A stretch of 64,000 bases of DNA from Propionispora vibrioides (GCF_900110485.1 NZ_FODY01000013.1:49451-113450); one strand, 5' to 3'. Shown: positions 34,342-43,359, counted from the stretch's first letter. Made by a program: numbers and translations. The notes: a model not told the origin generated them from the letters alone.

Positions 34342-34467
34342 CTATTCCCCTGCCTCTGCCTGCTTTCCATGCTCGGCAATCAGTTCCTCAAGAATCTGAG
34401 GTAAGTTCTTCAACAGTTTCATTAGTTCCTCTTCGGTTAATTCTATTTCAGAATCATCCTTTTCCAT
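34342..34467 (-). CDS. Acidic 41-residue protein downstream of the c-di-GMP riboswitch
   Basis: MEKDDSEIELTEEELMKLLK, then NLPQILEELIAEHGKQAEAGE and a TAG. Very acidic, with a strongly predicted amphipathic helix (ELMKLLKNLPQILEELIAEH). A GGGG lies 7 bases before the ATG. It is the first ORF after the riboswitch/terminator at 34593-34705, on the same strand, about 125 bases downstream. No family is recognised. It is short, and was kept because of its context. Confidence 0.6.
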   Translation of the reverse strand: MEKDDSEIELTEEELMKLLKNLPQILEELIAEHGKQAEAGE

Positions 34468-34592
34468 AATTCAACCCCATCCTCTCCACATGATCTGTAC
34501 GCTCGGCTCCTAATCGAATAGAATCCGGCCACGGGCTCTCCTTGCAGATAAAGTAACTATCTACAGTTATATTATTTTATGGAAATCCACAC

Positions 34593-34640
34593 AAAAAAAC
34601 CAGGCAACCTGATCTTCCTGCTGGAAGAAGGCAACCTGGC
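34593..34640 (-). terminator. Expression-platform terminator of the c-di-GMP riboswitch
   Basis: Minus strand CCAGG ... TCTTCC-AGCA-GGAAGA ... CCTGG followed by TTTTTTT. Its 5' arm CCAGGTTGCC is also the 3' strand closing the aptamer, so aptamer and terminator appear mutually exclusive. If so, c-di-GMP binding would favour readthrough (an ON switch). Confidence 0.75.
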
Positions 34641-34705
34641 GATCACAAGCGAATTTTCGCTGACAGACCCATAGCTTTGCGTCCTCATCTTTCGATGAGT
34701 TTGCC
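34630..34705 (-). ncRNA. Cyclic di-GMP-I (GEMM-I) riboswitch aptamer
   Basis: The minus strand has the class I pattern: 5' GGCAAA; P2 stem CTCATC-GAAA-GATGAG with a GNRA loop; the conserved GGACGCAAAGC; a GGGTCT segment; a second hairpin CAGCGAAAATTCGCTTG; and the closing CCAGGTTGCC that pairs with the 5' end and holds the tetraloop receptor. Length 76 nt. A terminator follows directly. Confidence 0.92.
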
Positions 34706-34728
34706 ATTATTATACAATTACTAACTAA

Positions 34729-34758
34729 ATTCTACTTGATCTCGCAATATCCTGTCAA
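34729..34758 (-). promoter_or_regulatory. Promoter of the riboswitch transcript
   Basis: TTGACA (34758-34753), 18-bp spacer, TAGAAT (34734-34729). The start point would fall about 15-18 nt before the aptamer. A TATAAT closer in would start inside the aptamer and was not chosen. Confidence 0.5.
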
Positions 34759-34791
34759 TATCCCTTACAGATATTCAGTTAAAAATCAAAA

Positions 34792-34836
34792 GTAAAAAAA
34801 ACAGAGGACATCGCCGTTTGACTTGAAAAAGTCCTA
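34792..34836 (-). terminator. Probable terminator of the tolC-macA-macB operon
   Basis: Minus-strand AGGAC / GTCCT stem with an alternative inner stem, followed by TTTTTTTTACTTTT, about 40-80 bases after the permease stop. Confidence 0.55.
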
Positions 34837-34876
34837 GCTGGCCGATAAGCAAAGACCCGTTTATCAAGTGACGGCC

Positions 34877-36091
34877 TCACTCATAGCGCAACGCTTCGAT
34901 CGGGTCCATCAATGCCGCTTTCCGGGCTGGATAGATGCCAAAAAACAAGCCCACTGCGACCGAAAACCCAAAAGAAACTACAATCGCCAACAAGGAAACT
35001 ACCGTATTCAATCCCCCGAAAAGCGAGATGGCAAAGGCCCCCATAATGCCTAACACGACCCCTCCGGTGCCGCCCAGAATACCAATGACAATGGACTCAA
35101 TCAAAAACTGGAGCATAATATCCCGGTAGGTCGCGCCCAGCGCCTTACGAATGCCAATTTCCCTGGTCCGCTCCGTCACCGAGACCATCATAATATTCAT
35201 AATCCCGATGCCGCCGACTAACAGCGAGATGGCGGCAATACTGCCCAATAGCAGGGTAATCATCCCTGTTGTCTCGGTCATCATTTCCATAATGCTGGTA
35301 AGATTACGTACGTTAAAATCATCTTCTTTGCCGGCGGTGATTTTATGCTGCTGTCTCAATGCGCTCTTGACCTGCTCCTCTACTCTGTCCATGGCCTCTG
35401 CTGACGAGACTTGAATGCTGATCATATGAAGATAGGTAATGCCGAGAAGCCGCTCCTGGGCCGTGGTGAGCGGTACCATGACAATATCATCCTGGTCCTG
35501 TCCCATGGAAGATTGTCCCTTACTATCCAATACGCCAATCACCTGATAGGGGGTATTATTGATACGGATATTCTGCCCTACCGGGTTCATTTCACCAAAC
35601 AGACTCTGAGCGACTGTGGCACCAAGCACGGCGACCCGGTTGCGCGCATTAATATCCTGCTGTGAAATAAAACTGCCGCTGCCGACCGACAAACTGCGGA
35701 TGGCCATATAGTCCGGCATAATGCCCTGCACCGTGGTTGTCCAGTTCTGATTGCCGGCGATGATTTGATAAGACTGGCTGACACTTGGCGCCACATAGGT
35801 AATATCCTGTACTGTTTTCTTTATATATTCGGCATCTTCCGGCAACAGCGTCGTGTTGCTGCCGGCGGCTGACCGTACCCCCTGCGAAGACGCCGCGCCC
35901 GGCGTAACAATCAGCAGATTGCTGCCCAGGCTGGCAATGGAATTTTGTACTTTTTCCCTGACCCCCAGCCCTACCGACACCATCGCAATCACCGCTCCGA
36001 CACCAATAATAATGCCCAACATAGTCAAAATGGAGCGGAGCTTGTTGGCCAGCAGCGCGCGCAGGGCAATGGCGATGCTTTCTTTAAACAT
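34877..36091 (-). CDS. MacB-type ABC permease (FtsX/MacB_PCD family)
   Basis: 404 residues. TM1 near 16-45 ([25 protein letters not shown]), a large periplasmic domain (about 50-270), and three C-terminal TM helices ([41 protein letters not shown] onward), ending [22 protein letters not shown], a family hallmark. It transmits mechanical force to push substrate through a TolC channel. It overlaps the ATPase gene by 8 bases. In classical MacB the ATPase is fused; here it is separate. Confidence 0.93.
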   Translation of the reverse strand: MFKESIAIALRALLANKLRSILTMLGIIIGVGAVIAMVSVGLGVREKVQNSIASLGSNLLIVTPGAASSQGVRSAAGSNTTLLPEDAEYIKKTVQDITYVAPSVSQSYQIIAGNQNWTTTVQGIMPDYMAIRSLSVGSGSFISQQDINARNRVAVLGATVAQSLFGEMNPVGQNIRINNTPYQVIGVLDSKGQSSMGQDQDDIVMVPLTTAQERLLGITYLHMISIQVSSAEAMDRVEEQVKSALRQQHKITAGKEDDFNVRNLTSIMEMMTETTGMITLLLGSIAAISLLVGGIGIMNIMMVSVTERTREIGIRKALGATYRDIMLQFLIESIVIGILGGTGGVVLGIMGAFAISLFGGLNTVVSLLAIVVSFGFSVAVGLFFGIYPARKAALMDPIEALRYE

Positions 36092-36785
36092 AGTTTGACT
36101 CCTTTACCTCGTCACTGATAATCAACCCGTCCCGTACGGTAATAATCCGCTTGGCATAGGCGGCAATATCCGGTTCATGGGTAACCAGAATGATCGTTTT
36201 GCCCTGCCTATGCAACGTGCCAAACAGTTTCATAATTTCAATACTGGACCGGCTGTCCAGATTGCCCGTCGGTTCATCGGCCATGATAATGCTCGGATTA
36301 TTGATCAGGGCCCGCGCGATGGCCACCCGCTGACGCTGCCCCCCGGACAGTTCATTGGGCAAGTGCTGCTTGCGGGTGCCTAAGCCCACAGACTCCAGCA
36401 GCGCAGCCGCCTGCTCCAGCCGTTCCTTCTCGCCAATTTTGGCATAGACCAGCGGCAAGGCCACATTCTCCCAGGCCGTAGTCCGCGATAGCAGATTGAA
36501 ATTCTGAAACACAAAACCGATGCTGCGATTACGAATATACGCCAGTTGATCATCGGTCAAATGGGCTACCTCCTGCCCGTCCAGTAAATACGAACCGCTG
36601 GTGGGCCGGTCCAGGCAGCCGAGAATGTTCATCATAGTCGATTTACCCGAGCCCGACGGTCCCATAATGGCGACAAATTCTCCTGTTTCTATCGCTAACG
36701 AAACGCCGGCCAGCGCCGCCACCAACTCGTCGCCGACAGTATACTCCTTGGTAATTGCCTCCAGTCTAATTCCCATAACAGCCAC
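36084..36785 (-). CDS. ABC ATPase of the MacB/LolD type
   Basis: 233 residues with Walker [14 protein letters not shown]-loop [10 protein letters not shown], signature [15 protein letters not shown], Walker [14 protein letters not shown] and switch [11 protein letters not shown]. It pairs with the overlapping permease at 34877 and with the adaptor at 36797. This set exports macrolides, peptides or lipids in other species; the substrate here is unknown. Confidence 0.94.
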   Translation of the reverse strand: MAVMGIRLEAITKEYTVGDELVAALAGVSLAIETGEFVAIMGPSGSGKSTMMNILGCLDRPTSGSYLLDGQEVAHLTDDQLAYIRNRSIGFVFQNFNLLSRTTAWENVALPLVYAKIGEKERLEQAAALLESVGLGTRKQHLPNELSGGQRQRVAIARALINNPSIIMADEPTGNLDSRSSIEIMKLFGTLHRQGKTIILVTHEPDIAAYAKRIITVRDGLIISDEVKESNYV

Positions 36786-36796
36786 TCCCTTACCTA

Positions 36797-37942
36797 TTAC
36801 ATCGGCGGCGGCGGACCGCTGTCCTTTTTCGTGGAAGAAGCAGTTGTCGACTTGGTATAGGAGATGACCAGTTTATCGCCTTCCTGCAAACCGTCAAGAA
36901 CTTCCACCTTGTCATTGCTCGTCAGTCCAACCGTGACCGGCACATTGTCGGTTTTACCGTTTTCACGCAGGACGGTCACATATTGGCCGCTAGTGCTTGT
37001 TTTTAACGCCGCCAGTGGAATCAGTAAAGCCCCTTCTTTCTCGCCGGTGATGATGCTGACCCTGGCCGTCATATCTACTTTCAGCACATTATCCGGGTCT
37101 TCTGTCATTAGTGTCACATAATAATAAATGACACTGCTTGACGAGGAAGATGACGAAGAAGATGACGAGGAGGAGGACGAAGAGGATGATGAAGACGAGG
37201 TCGTCGTTGTGCTGGTCGCAATCTGACCAATCTTGGAAACAACACCGGTAAAGCTTTTGCTGCCATAGGCGTCAACCGTAAAGGTTGCCTGCTGTCCAAT
37301 CTTCACCTTGCCAATATCGGTTTCGTCCACCTTTACTTTAACCATCTTCTGCCCGACATCACCGATCATCATGATCACCTTCGGGTCATTAACCCCTGCG
37401 GTCACCAACGTGCCCACCGACACCGGCTCGCCTAAGACAATGCCATCCTGCGGTGAAGTGATCACGGTCTTTTCCAGGTCCGACTTATCTGATTCATAGG
37501 TGGAAGCAGCCGTCTGATAGTTGAGCAGCGCATCCTCCAGGTCGGCGTCCGATTTAGCACCAATCGAATGCAGATAGTTGATCCGGCGGTATTTCGCTTC
37601 ATAGTTGTTCATTTCATATAAGGCTTTATCCACCGCTGTCCGGTATGTGGTATCATCTAAAATCGCCAACACCTGCCCCGCTTTCACCCGGTCATTTTCT
37701 TTGACCTTGATTTCCTTGATTAATGCCGTAATCTGTGATGAAATATCCACCGCATTGACCGGCTTAATTGTCCCGGTGGCCGACACGCTGGAAACGATTT
37801 TCCCGCGCGTTGCCGCAACGGTTTCCTGGCTGCCGGTCACCTTTTCCTGTGTAGTATGGTAATAGTAAAATCCGCCGCCGGACACTGCCAGCAACAGCAC
37901 CAGACCTGTCAGCCATTTGGTGACGGAATAGGTATTCGTCAT
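36797..37942 (-). CDS. MacA-like periplasmic adaptor with a 22-serine tract
   Basis: 381 residues from the ATG at 37942 (AAGGAGGG upstream; the frame to 38020 is unsupported). N-terminal anchor (about 10-28), lipoyl/hairpin region ([22 protein letters not shown] ... [18 protein letters not shown]), beta-barrel and membrane-proximal parts ending in Pro-rich GPPPPM. A run of TTTT plus 22 consecutive Ser sits inside the beta-barrel region (about 245-270). The Ser codons are mixed (TCG, TCT, TCA, TCC, AGC, AGT), so it is not a simple codon repeat. It links MacB to TolC. Confidence 0.92.
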   Translation of the reverse strand: MTNTYSVTKWLTGLVLLLAVSGGGFYYYHTTQEKVTGSQETVAATRGKIVSSVSATGTIKPVNAVDISSQITALIKEIKVKENDRVKAGQVLAILDDTTYRTAVDKALYEMNNYEAKYRRINYLHSIGAKSDADLEDALLNYQTAASTYESDKSDLEKTVITSPQDGIVLGEPVSVGTLVTAGVNDPKVIMMIGDVGQKMVKVKVDETDIGKVKIGQQATFTVDAYGSKSFTGVVSKIGQIATSTTTTSSSSSSSSSSSSSSSSSSSSSSVIYYYVTLMTEDPDNVLKVDMTARVSIITGEKEGALLIPLAALKTSTSGQYVTVLRENGKTDNVPVTVGLTSNDKVEVLDGLQEGDKLVISYTKSTTASSTKKDSGPPPPM

Positions 37943-37955
37943 CTGCTGTCCCTCC

Positions 37956-39221
37956 TTAATCCATGCCCATCGCATTGTCGAGTTTCGCCCGGTAGGTGTC
38001 ATAGTCATACTGAGCGGCAATATAATTGTCTTTAGCCGTTGTCAGTGCCAACTGGGCATCAATGACATCAAGCAAAATCCCTTCGCCGATTCTGTATTTA
38101 GCCTCGGCGATAAAATAATCTTCATCTGCCTTCTTAATGGCCACCTGTGTGGTTGCCATCCGTTTCTCCGCCTCTTTTGCGCTCAGATAATATTCCTTAA
38201 CGGAAAGAATCAGTGAATCCTCCTGTGAGGTCAAATCCAGATAGGCCGAATCGACCTTGCTTTTCGCTTCTTTGATCTTGGCCGCAGTAACCTGGCTGTC
38301 AAAAAGATTCCAGGCCGTCGTTACCCCCACATAAACATCCTTATTGTCGTCTTCCGGCAGCACGCTGCTGTTCCAGCCGGTAGCGGCCGTTAAAGAAACC
38401 GTTGGTTTTTTATCGGCCGCAGCTACCCCGACATTCTGTTTCGCTTCTTCGATGTTGAGACGATACTTTTTTAAAGTCGGGTGATATGTCTTGGCGTAAG
38501 CCACACAATCCTCCATCGACCGGGTCAGGGGCTCATGCTGAAAACCGCTGACCAATTCCGGCTGGTCGGGCCGGTCCCAGCGGATCAGATTCTTCAGCTT
38601 GTTTACCGCGACCTCATACTTGTTTTTATCCTGCATTAAGGTCTGCTGCGCATTAATCAATTGCACCTCCGAGCTTAATACGTCAGACTTGGGGAGATTA
38701 CCCGCACCATACTGGTCCCTTACGTTTTCCAGATGCTTCGTATAATTGTCCACCGTTTCCTGATCGACGCCTATAGTCTCCCGGTAATTGATGATATCAA
38801 AATAAGCGGCTACCGTATTTAGCTTTACATCCTGCCTCGTCTTTACCAAATCCAAGCCGGCAATCGTTACATCCGTTTGGGCAATCGCGATGTTCCCCTC
38901 ATTCTTGCCGCCACTGTAAAGCGGCAGGGAAAGCGAAATCTGACTGCTATTGGAATCAGCCGAATAATCAATCCGTTTGAGATAAAACGTGTTCGAAGCA
39001 TCCAGTGAGATGCCCCGGCTGCCCCGGGCAGCGTCCAGCGCATACTTGGCCTGAGTCTCCGTATTGACCGCCAGCTTAATATCCAGGTGATTGCCCAGCG
39101 CCATATTAACAGCCTGTTCCAACGAAAGAGGCTCGGCCAATCCAAGGGAGCACTGCGCAAAAATACTCAACCCCGCAAGTCCTGCCCCTCCCGCCCGCAA
39201 CATTCTTTTCCAAACCTTCAA
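37956..39221 (-). CDS. TolC-family outer-membrane efflux protein
   Basis: 421 residues with a signal peptide (LRAGGAGLAGLSIFAQCSLGLAEP) and the two-fold OEP repeat: LSLEQAVNMALGNHLDIKLA near the mature start, ISLSLPLYSGGKNEG, and a second half with LTAATGWNSSV ... VGVTTAWNLFDSQVTAAKI. It forms the outer-membrane exit duct, direct evidence for a diderm envelope. The start is a TTG at 39221, 9 bases after GGGAGG; the next ATG is 6 codons on. It heads the tolC, macA, ATPase, permease operon (gaps 13 and 11 bp, then an overlap). Confidence 0.92.
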   Translation of the reverse strand: MKVWKRMLRAGGAGLAGLSIFAQCSLGLAEPLSLEQAVNMALGNHLDIKLAVNTETQAKYALDAARGSRGISLDASNTFYLKRIDYSADSNSSQISLSLPLYSGGKNEGNIAIAQTDVTIAGLDLVKTRQDVKLNTVAAYFDIINYRETIGVDQETVDNYTKHLENVRDQYGAGNLPKSDVLSSEVQLINAQQTLMQDKNKYEVAVNKLKNLIRWDRPDQPELVSGFQHEPLTRSMEDCVAYAKTYHPTLKKYRLNIEEAKQNVGVAAADKKPTVSLTAATGWNSSVLPEDDNKDVYVGVTTAWNLFDSQVTAAKIKEAKSKVDSAYLDLTSQEDSLILSVKEYYLSAKEAEKRMATTQVAIKKADEDYFIAEAKYRIGEGILLDVIDAQLALTTAKDNYIAAQYDYDTYRAKLDNAMGMD

Positions 39222-39251
39222 GTGTAAAAACCTCCCATCCTTAACAACCTC

Positions 39252-39407
39252 CAGAGAACCACTGATTTAATGAACCTGTCGACCTGGCGAGAGATTTCTT
39301 CGCCTGGCAAGAAAGTAAAGCCGCAGGAATAGTCCAGCTATTTCCAGGCTTTGTTGACGCAGCCAGACGGAAGGATCTCCGTCTGGGCGTAACTCAGCGG
39401 TTCCCTG
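39252..39407. repeat. MITE-like repeat, terminus T2 with core beta in opposite orientation
   Basis: 156 bp with ends CAGAGAACCACTGATTTAAT / CGGTTCCCTG. The interior is the reverse complement of the 21360 and 40819 cores (CTTTCTTGCCAG read on the minus strand; GGCTGCGTCAACAAAGCC). The terminal CTAG is degenerate here. It lies 31 bp upstream of the tolC start and so probably within or next to its promoter. Confidence 0.8.
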
Positions 39408-39720
39408 TACTTTGTGTCATCTAAATACATGGATTATTTCGCAGTCTTTTTCTGTCCCATTTATTTTAGCCGATGGACCTTGTGATTTTTATTTGAAAAT
39501 CGCAATCTGTAGCAATTTTTCTTTTCTTATTTACCATGTAATTAGTCCCTTGCTGCTAGACCTCGCCCCTTTAGTAGTAAACAAATGACAACCGGGAAAA
39601 ATCCCCGGTTGTCATTTGTTTACTACTAGGCCATGCTGCTATGGCTATAATTTTTCACTGGCGATCTGCAGCTTGTTTCTTTTTCGCCTTACTTCTCCTT
39701 CGCCTGACCGGGTGCTTGCG
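39408..39720. other. Intergenic region with a long perfect hairpin
   Basis: No supported gene. At 39572-39628 there is a 25-bp perfect inverted repeat (arms begin TAGTAGTAAACAAATGACAA) with an 8-base A-rich loop. It may be the terminator of the methyltransferase gene (93 bp away), but there is no T-run, and the CTAG at one end recalls the mini-repeats. Confidence 0.5.
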
Positions 39721-40728
39721 CTAAACAAAATGATACAACTCGCCACGAAGCCCGCCTGCTGCCCCCGCAGCATCCCGGCTGGCTTTGGTCAAGCCGGCCT
39801 GAGTCAGAGCGGCCTCAATGCTTTGCCGGCTCTGCAGCAGGTCCAGCCCGTCCAGATGACTTGGCAGCCACCCCACAATCACTTCCTTGGGGGAAAGAAA
39901 ATCGGCGCTGACCTGGTGACTGACCAGATACAAATAGCCGTGCGGCCGCAGCGCCCGGGCAATTTTGCCGGCCATTCCCGGCAAGTCGGCACTGGCAAAA
40001 TCAAAAATGCCGGAAGCAACAATCAAGTCGTAACCGTCTCCAATATCATCTGTCATAAAATCGCCCCGCCAAACCTGCAGCCGGTCCATTAACCGGCGCT
40101 CCTTAACAAACTGTTCCGGAATGTCGGCAACCTGCGGATGTTCAAAAATCACCCCCGAAGCCCGGGAAAACTGCGTAAGGGTCTCGATAGCCAGCATGCC
40201 GGAGCCACCTCCCAGGTCAAGCACGTGTAAGGCACTGTCCGGTAAAAACACGCTCTGCACTGCCTGCAAAAAATCCTGAACCCGCCCGGTATATATTTCA
40301 ACAGCCGACAGGCGGGCCAGTTCCCGGAAATTGTATACCCTGCTGCCCTGATTATGCTGCCGGATGCTTACATCCGGCCCCTGGCGCACCCGTGCCACCA
40401 CCTGGTCCAGGCTGGTCATTCTGTTCCGGAAGGCCAGATATTCTCCCAAATAAAGCTCACTATGCCTGTTCAAAAAAACTTCGGCTACCGGCGTATTCTG
40501 AAAGCAATCACCGTTTTTTTCAAGCAGGCCGATGGCCGCCAGACTGTTTAAAAACAACGCCAGATTACGCGCGTCATACCCTGTCTTGCCGGCAACCGCA
40601 ACTGCGGTCACCGCCCCCTGCAAATAGAAAAAAACATCCAATTCAATCCCGGCAAATAACAACTGGGCCTCTTTATATTGCTGCATCATCCGGTATAACG
40701 GTCCTGGTGCCTGCACTGAATTCTTCAT
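39721..40728 (-). CDS. SAM-dependent O-methyltransferase-like protein
   Basis: 335 residues. An N-terminal winged-helix dimerisation domain (about 1-100: LFAGIELDVFFYLQG ... GKTGYDARNLALFLNSLAAIGLLEKNGD) precedes a class I methyltransferase domain with motif I VLDLGGGSGMLAIETL (about 170) and later DLIVASGIFDF. This architecture is that of the PF00891-type (acetylserotonin/CrtF-like) methyltransferases. The ATG at 40728 has GGAGG 8-9 bases upstream. Probably regulated by the neighbouring MarR through the operator at 41013-41031. Acceptor substrate unknown. Confidence 0.83.
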   Translation of the reverse strand: MKNSVQAPGPLYRMMQQYKEAQLLFAGIELDVFFYLQGAVTAVAVAGKTGYDARNLALFLNSLAAIGLLEKNGDCFQNTPVAEVFLNRHSELYLGEYLAFRNRMTSLDQVVARVRQGPDVSIRQHNQGSRVYNFRELARLSAVEIYTGRVQDFLQAVQSVFLPDSALHVLDLGGGSGMLAIETLTQFSRASGVIFEHPQVADIPEQFVKERRLMDRLQVWRGDFMTDDIGDGYDLIVASGIFDFASADLPGMAGKIARALRPHGYLYLVSHQVSADFLSPKEVIVGWLPSHLDGLDLLQSRQSIEAALTQAGLTKASRDAAGAAGGLRGELYHFV

Positions 40729-40818
40729 AATCAATAACCTCCTATTTATGTACGGTTTGGTTAGCGTCCAAAGAAAACTCAAACACTTTCTTTCGCCGGC
40801 AACGATTCCAGCAAGCAG

Positions 40819-40991
40819 CTAGGTAACCACTGATTAATTCACGCTGCGCCGCGTCCTGACGGAGCTTTTTCCGCCTGGCTGCGTCAGCAAAACCTTGAAA
40901 TAGGGGCCGCTATTCCTGCGCTTTTACTTTCTTGCCAGACGAAAAATTCTCTCGCCAGCCCGACAGGTTCATTTAATCAGTGCTTACCTAG
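40819..40991. repeat. MITE-like repeat, terminus T2 with core beta
   Basis: 173 bp with ends CTAGGTAACCACTGATTAAT / ATTTAATCAGTGCTTACCTAG. The core matches 21360-21529 closely, in the same orientation. It lies between the MarR operator and the methyltransferase start. Confidence 0.85.
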
Positions 40992-41012
40992 CAAGGATAA
41001 AAAGGCAACATA

Positions 41013-41031
41013 TAGTATAGTTACTAAACTA
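41013..41031. promoter_or_regulatory. MarR operator upstream of the methyltransferase
   Basis: TAGTATA-GTTAC-TAAACTA, a 7-5-7 inverted repeat with one mismatch. It is nearly the same as the operator in front of marR (41519-41537). The T2 repeat now lies between it and the methyltransferase start. Confidence 0.6.
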
Positions 41032-41045
41032 AATATATAAAAAAA

Positions 41046-41495
41046 TTACTCGTCTAGTACTTCACAAAATATATCCACACATTTTTCAAAAACAGCTATT
41101 TCCTGCGCGGTTAACTGTGCGCCAAGCCTTTCATAAAACTTCTGATTTAACTGCCTGTGCGCCAGATATGCCTGCTCCCCTTTGGTACTCAGCGAAACCA
41201 GTGTCGCTCTACTGTCCGTAGCATGGGACCGGCGCTGCACACAGGCCTTACCTTCCAGACGGCTGACAAGCTGGGTAACCGCCCCCTTGGTAATCCCCAG
41301 GCGAGCTGCCAGTTCACTCATTAACATTCCGCCCCCCATACCAATCGCATCAATCGTATGAATTTCACTGGGTGTCAGACAGCCTGCGGCACCGAAGCGG
41401 TGCGGCTGCCGTTCAAGGCGTCTGAGCTTCATAATAAGCCGGCCGATTCGGGCGCTGCCCTGCCGGGGATCACTGTTTTCCGTTGCTGACTGCAT
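41046..41495 (-). CDS. MarR-family transcriptional regulator
   Basis: 149 residues with a winged helix: LTPSEIHTIDAIGMGGGMLMSELAARLGITKGAVTQLVSRLEGKACVQRRSHATDSRATLVSLSTKGEQAY. N- and C-terminal helices form the dimer interface. GGGAGGG precedes the ATG. A near-perfect 7-5-7 palindrome before its start and a second copy before the methyltransferase suggest that it represses both. Ligand unknown. Confidence 0.9.
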   Translation of the reverse strand: MQSATENSDPRQGSARIGRLIMKLRRLERQPHRFGAAGCLTPSEIHTIDAIGMGGGMLMSELAARLGITKGAVTQLVSRLEGKACVQRRSHATDSRATLVSLSTKGEQAYLAHRQLNQKFYERLGAQLTAQEIAVFEKCVDIFCEVLDE

Positions 41496-41518
41496 GTTGC
41501 CACCCTCCCGTTACAAAT

Positions 41519-41537
41519 AGTTTAGCATATAAACTAA
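41519..41537. promoter_or_regulatory. MarR operator in front of its own gene
   Basis: TAGTTTAGCATATAAACTA, a perfect 7-5-7 palindrome 24 bases before the marR start codon. Confidence 0.65.
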
Positions 41538-41614
41538 AATTCGTCCAGACTTTAGTGACAACGCAGCACCAGTGCGAGGCATCACGGAGCAGGGCAAACG
41601 CCAGCCGGTTTGTT

Positions 41615-42445
41615 CTATTGCCAGGTAACTTGCAGGGGGTTTCTCTCCACCCATCGTTTATAGGTGAATTGCGGATAACCAACCATCATGCCGCTGGTCA
41701 CCTGCAGGTTTTCCGGCAGATCCAGCAATTGAAGAAGCGGTTCGTAACCGGAGGCGGCACAGTATTCAAACAAGCCGGCCCAACACGTGCCCAGTTCCAA
41801 TGACGTGGCAAAGACCTGCAAATAAGCAAAGGATATATACGTATTATCCCTTCCTGTAGCAAAGAAATGTTTATCTGCGGCAGCTACAATCAAACATGGG
41901 GCTGATCGCAAAACAACATCTTCGCCGGATCGCCGGTACATTTCCACCATCATCGCCAGATGGGGGGCATACTTTGCTGAAGCCATGGCGGGAGAATGGT
42001 TCAGCTGGTCTTCCGTCCAATCCATAACGACTGCAGAAATCTTCTGCAATATAGCGGGATTGTCCACCACATTATAGGAAACTCCCTGTGAATTGCAGGC
42101 AGTCGGAGCCATCCGGGCAATATCAAGCAACTGCAGTAACTTTTCCCTTGCTACACGCTTAGGCTGATAATTACGAATCGACCGGCGTGACCGCAAAAAT
42201 CCGGCAGCCCGATCCGGATCAAGAACCGCGTTTCCCGCAACGGAAACCTGATTTGCTAACGGCGTATTGGTGTTATCCAAGGCCCCCGTAGGACAAACCG
42301 CCACACACTGTCCGCAGCCTACACAAAGATCCCGGACAGCCTGCGGACCGTTGCTTCCCATACCGATAACACCAGGACAAACGGTAGCACAAATGCCACA
42401 TCGGGAACATGTTTCTTGATCAACTTTAATAAAATTTGCAGTCAT
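41615..42445 (-). CDS. Nitroreductase-family protein with N-terminal 2x[4Fe-4S] ferredoxin domain
   Basis: 276 residues. The ferredoxin domain (about 10-62) has two CxxCxxCxxxCP clusters: CSRCGICATVCP and CVGCGQCVAVCP. The FMN-binding nitroreductase domain (about 85-270) has RRSIRNYQPKRV, ARMAPTACNSQG and ELGTCWAGLFEYC. It would reduce nitro compounds or other acceptors with electrons from the clusters; the substrate is unknown. It runs in the same direction as marR but about 120 bp away. Confidence 0.9.
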   Translation of the reverse strand: MTANFIKVDQETCSRCGICATVCPGVIGMGSNGPQAVRDLCVGCGQCVAVCPTGALDNTNTPLANQVSVAGNAVLDPDRAAGFLRSRRSIRNYQPKRVAREKLLQLLDIARMAPTACNSQGVSYNVVDNPAILQKISAVVMDWTEDQLNHSPAMASAKYAPHLAMMVEMYRRSGEDVVLRSAPCLIVAAADKHFFATGRDNTYISFAYLQVFATSLELGTCWAGLFEYCAASGYEPLLQLLDLPENLQVTSGMMVGYPQFTYKRWVERNPLQVTWQ

Positions 42446-42603
42446 AGTTTCTCATCACCTCTTATTTTTTCTTTATTGTACAAAAGGTAATGAGACAACT
42501 ATATGTCATATTCATTTTTTATTTTTATCTATTTACTTGTACCATTGCCGGCCGCGTACCGGCCAACCTCATCCGGAAGCGACAGGAGAAACCACCGGCC
42601 TTC

Positions 42604-43359
42604 CTATACCTCGCCAACATAACTTCGCGTAAGACTAGGCACACGCAAATAACCGGATTTACTGTATTTTTGAAATAACCGGGTAAGGTCAAAAATATAT
42701 GGCTGATAGCCTTCTGTTCCCTGTTTGGGTGCATAGGACGCCGACAGGTTGCGGCCGATAAAGCCAGCTTCATCCAGAATCGAGTCATTGTTAAACACTT
42801 TATATTCGCAAGTGCCACCTTTAAAAAAATCACCGTATTGTTCCGGGTTTGGCTCCCTCATTCCACCGGAAAACCCCTCGAAGCCCGGACAATATTTTCG
42901 GTTTATTTCAATAGTTTCCCTGGTCAATTCACTTTCATTGCCCCGGCTATTCCATACCAAAATTACTTTGCCTTTTTCTCTTAATATTCTTTTGCATTCC
43001 ATTCTGAATTTTTCCCTGTCAAACCAATGAAAAGCCTGGGCAACGGTAACAAAGTCAATGCTGGCAGTTTTTAATCCCGTTCTTTCAGCCGGTGCATGTA
43101 TCGATACAAAATTCCGGTAGCGGGCCAGCTCACTCTCGGCTGTTTTTCGCATATCCTCATTGGGCTCGACTCCATAGACAAAACTGTGTTGCCTTAGCAT
43201 AAGCCTGGTGAATATTCCTGTACCGGAACCAATATCCGCAATGATACTATCTTTAGTCAAACCAACCTGCGAATATAAATATTCAATAAAATCATCCGGA
43301 TATGACGGCCGGTATTTTGCGTAAAGGTCGGCTCTTCCGGTAAATCTATCTTCATTCAT
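42604..43359 (-). CDS. Class I SAM-dependent methyltransferase
   Basis: 251 residues. Motif I IIADIGSGTGIFTRLML (about 38-54), acidic motif VYGVEPNEDMR, VTVAQAFHWFDREKF, and ILREKGKVILVWNSRG. This is the UbiE/YcgJ-like methyltransferase_11 pattern. Substrate unknown. It lies between the nitroreductase and an AraC gene, transcribed on the same strand. Confidence 0.85.
   Translation of the reverse strand: MNEDRFTGRADLYAKYRPSYPDDFIEYLYSQVGLTKDSIIADIGSGTGIFTRLMLRQHSFVYGVEPNEDMRKTAESELARYRNFVSIHAPAERTGLKTASIDFVTVAQAFHWFDREKFRMECKRILREKGKVILVWNSRGNESELTRETIEINRKYCPGFEGFSGGMREPNPEQYGDFFKGGTCEYKVFNNDSILDEAGFIGRNLSASYAPKQGTEGYQPYIFDLTRLFQKYSKSGYLRVPSLTRSYVGEV

Noticed and set aside
34206..34469. 87-codon plus-strand ORF opposite the 41-residue gene
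   Set aside because: No ribosome site and low-complexity translation; the opposite strand has the riboswitch-linked ORF.
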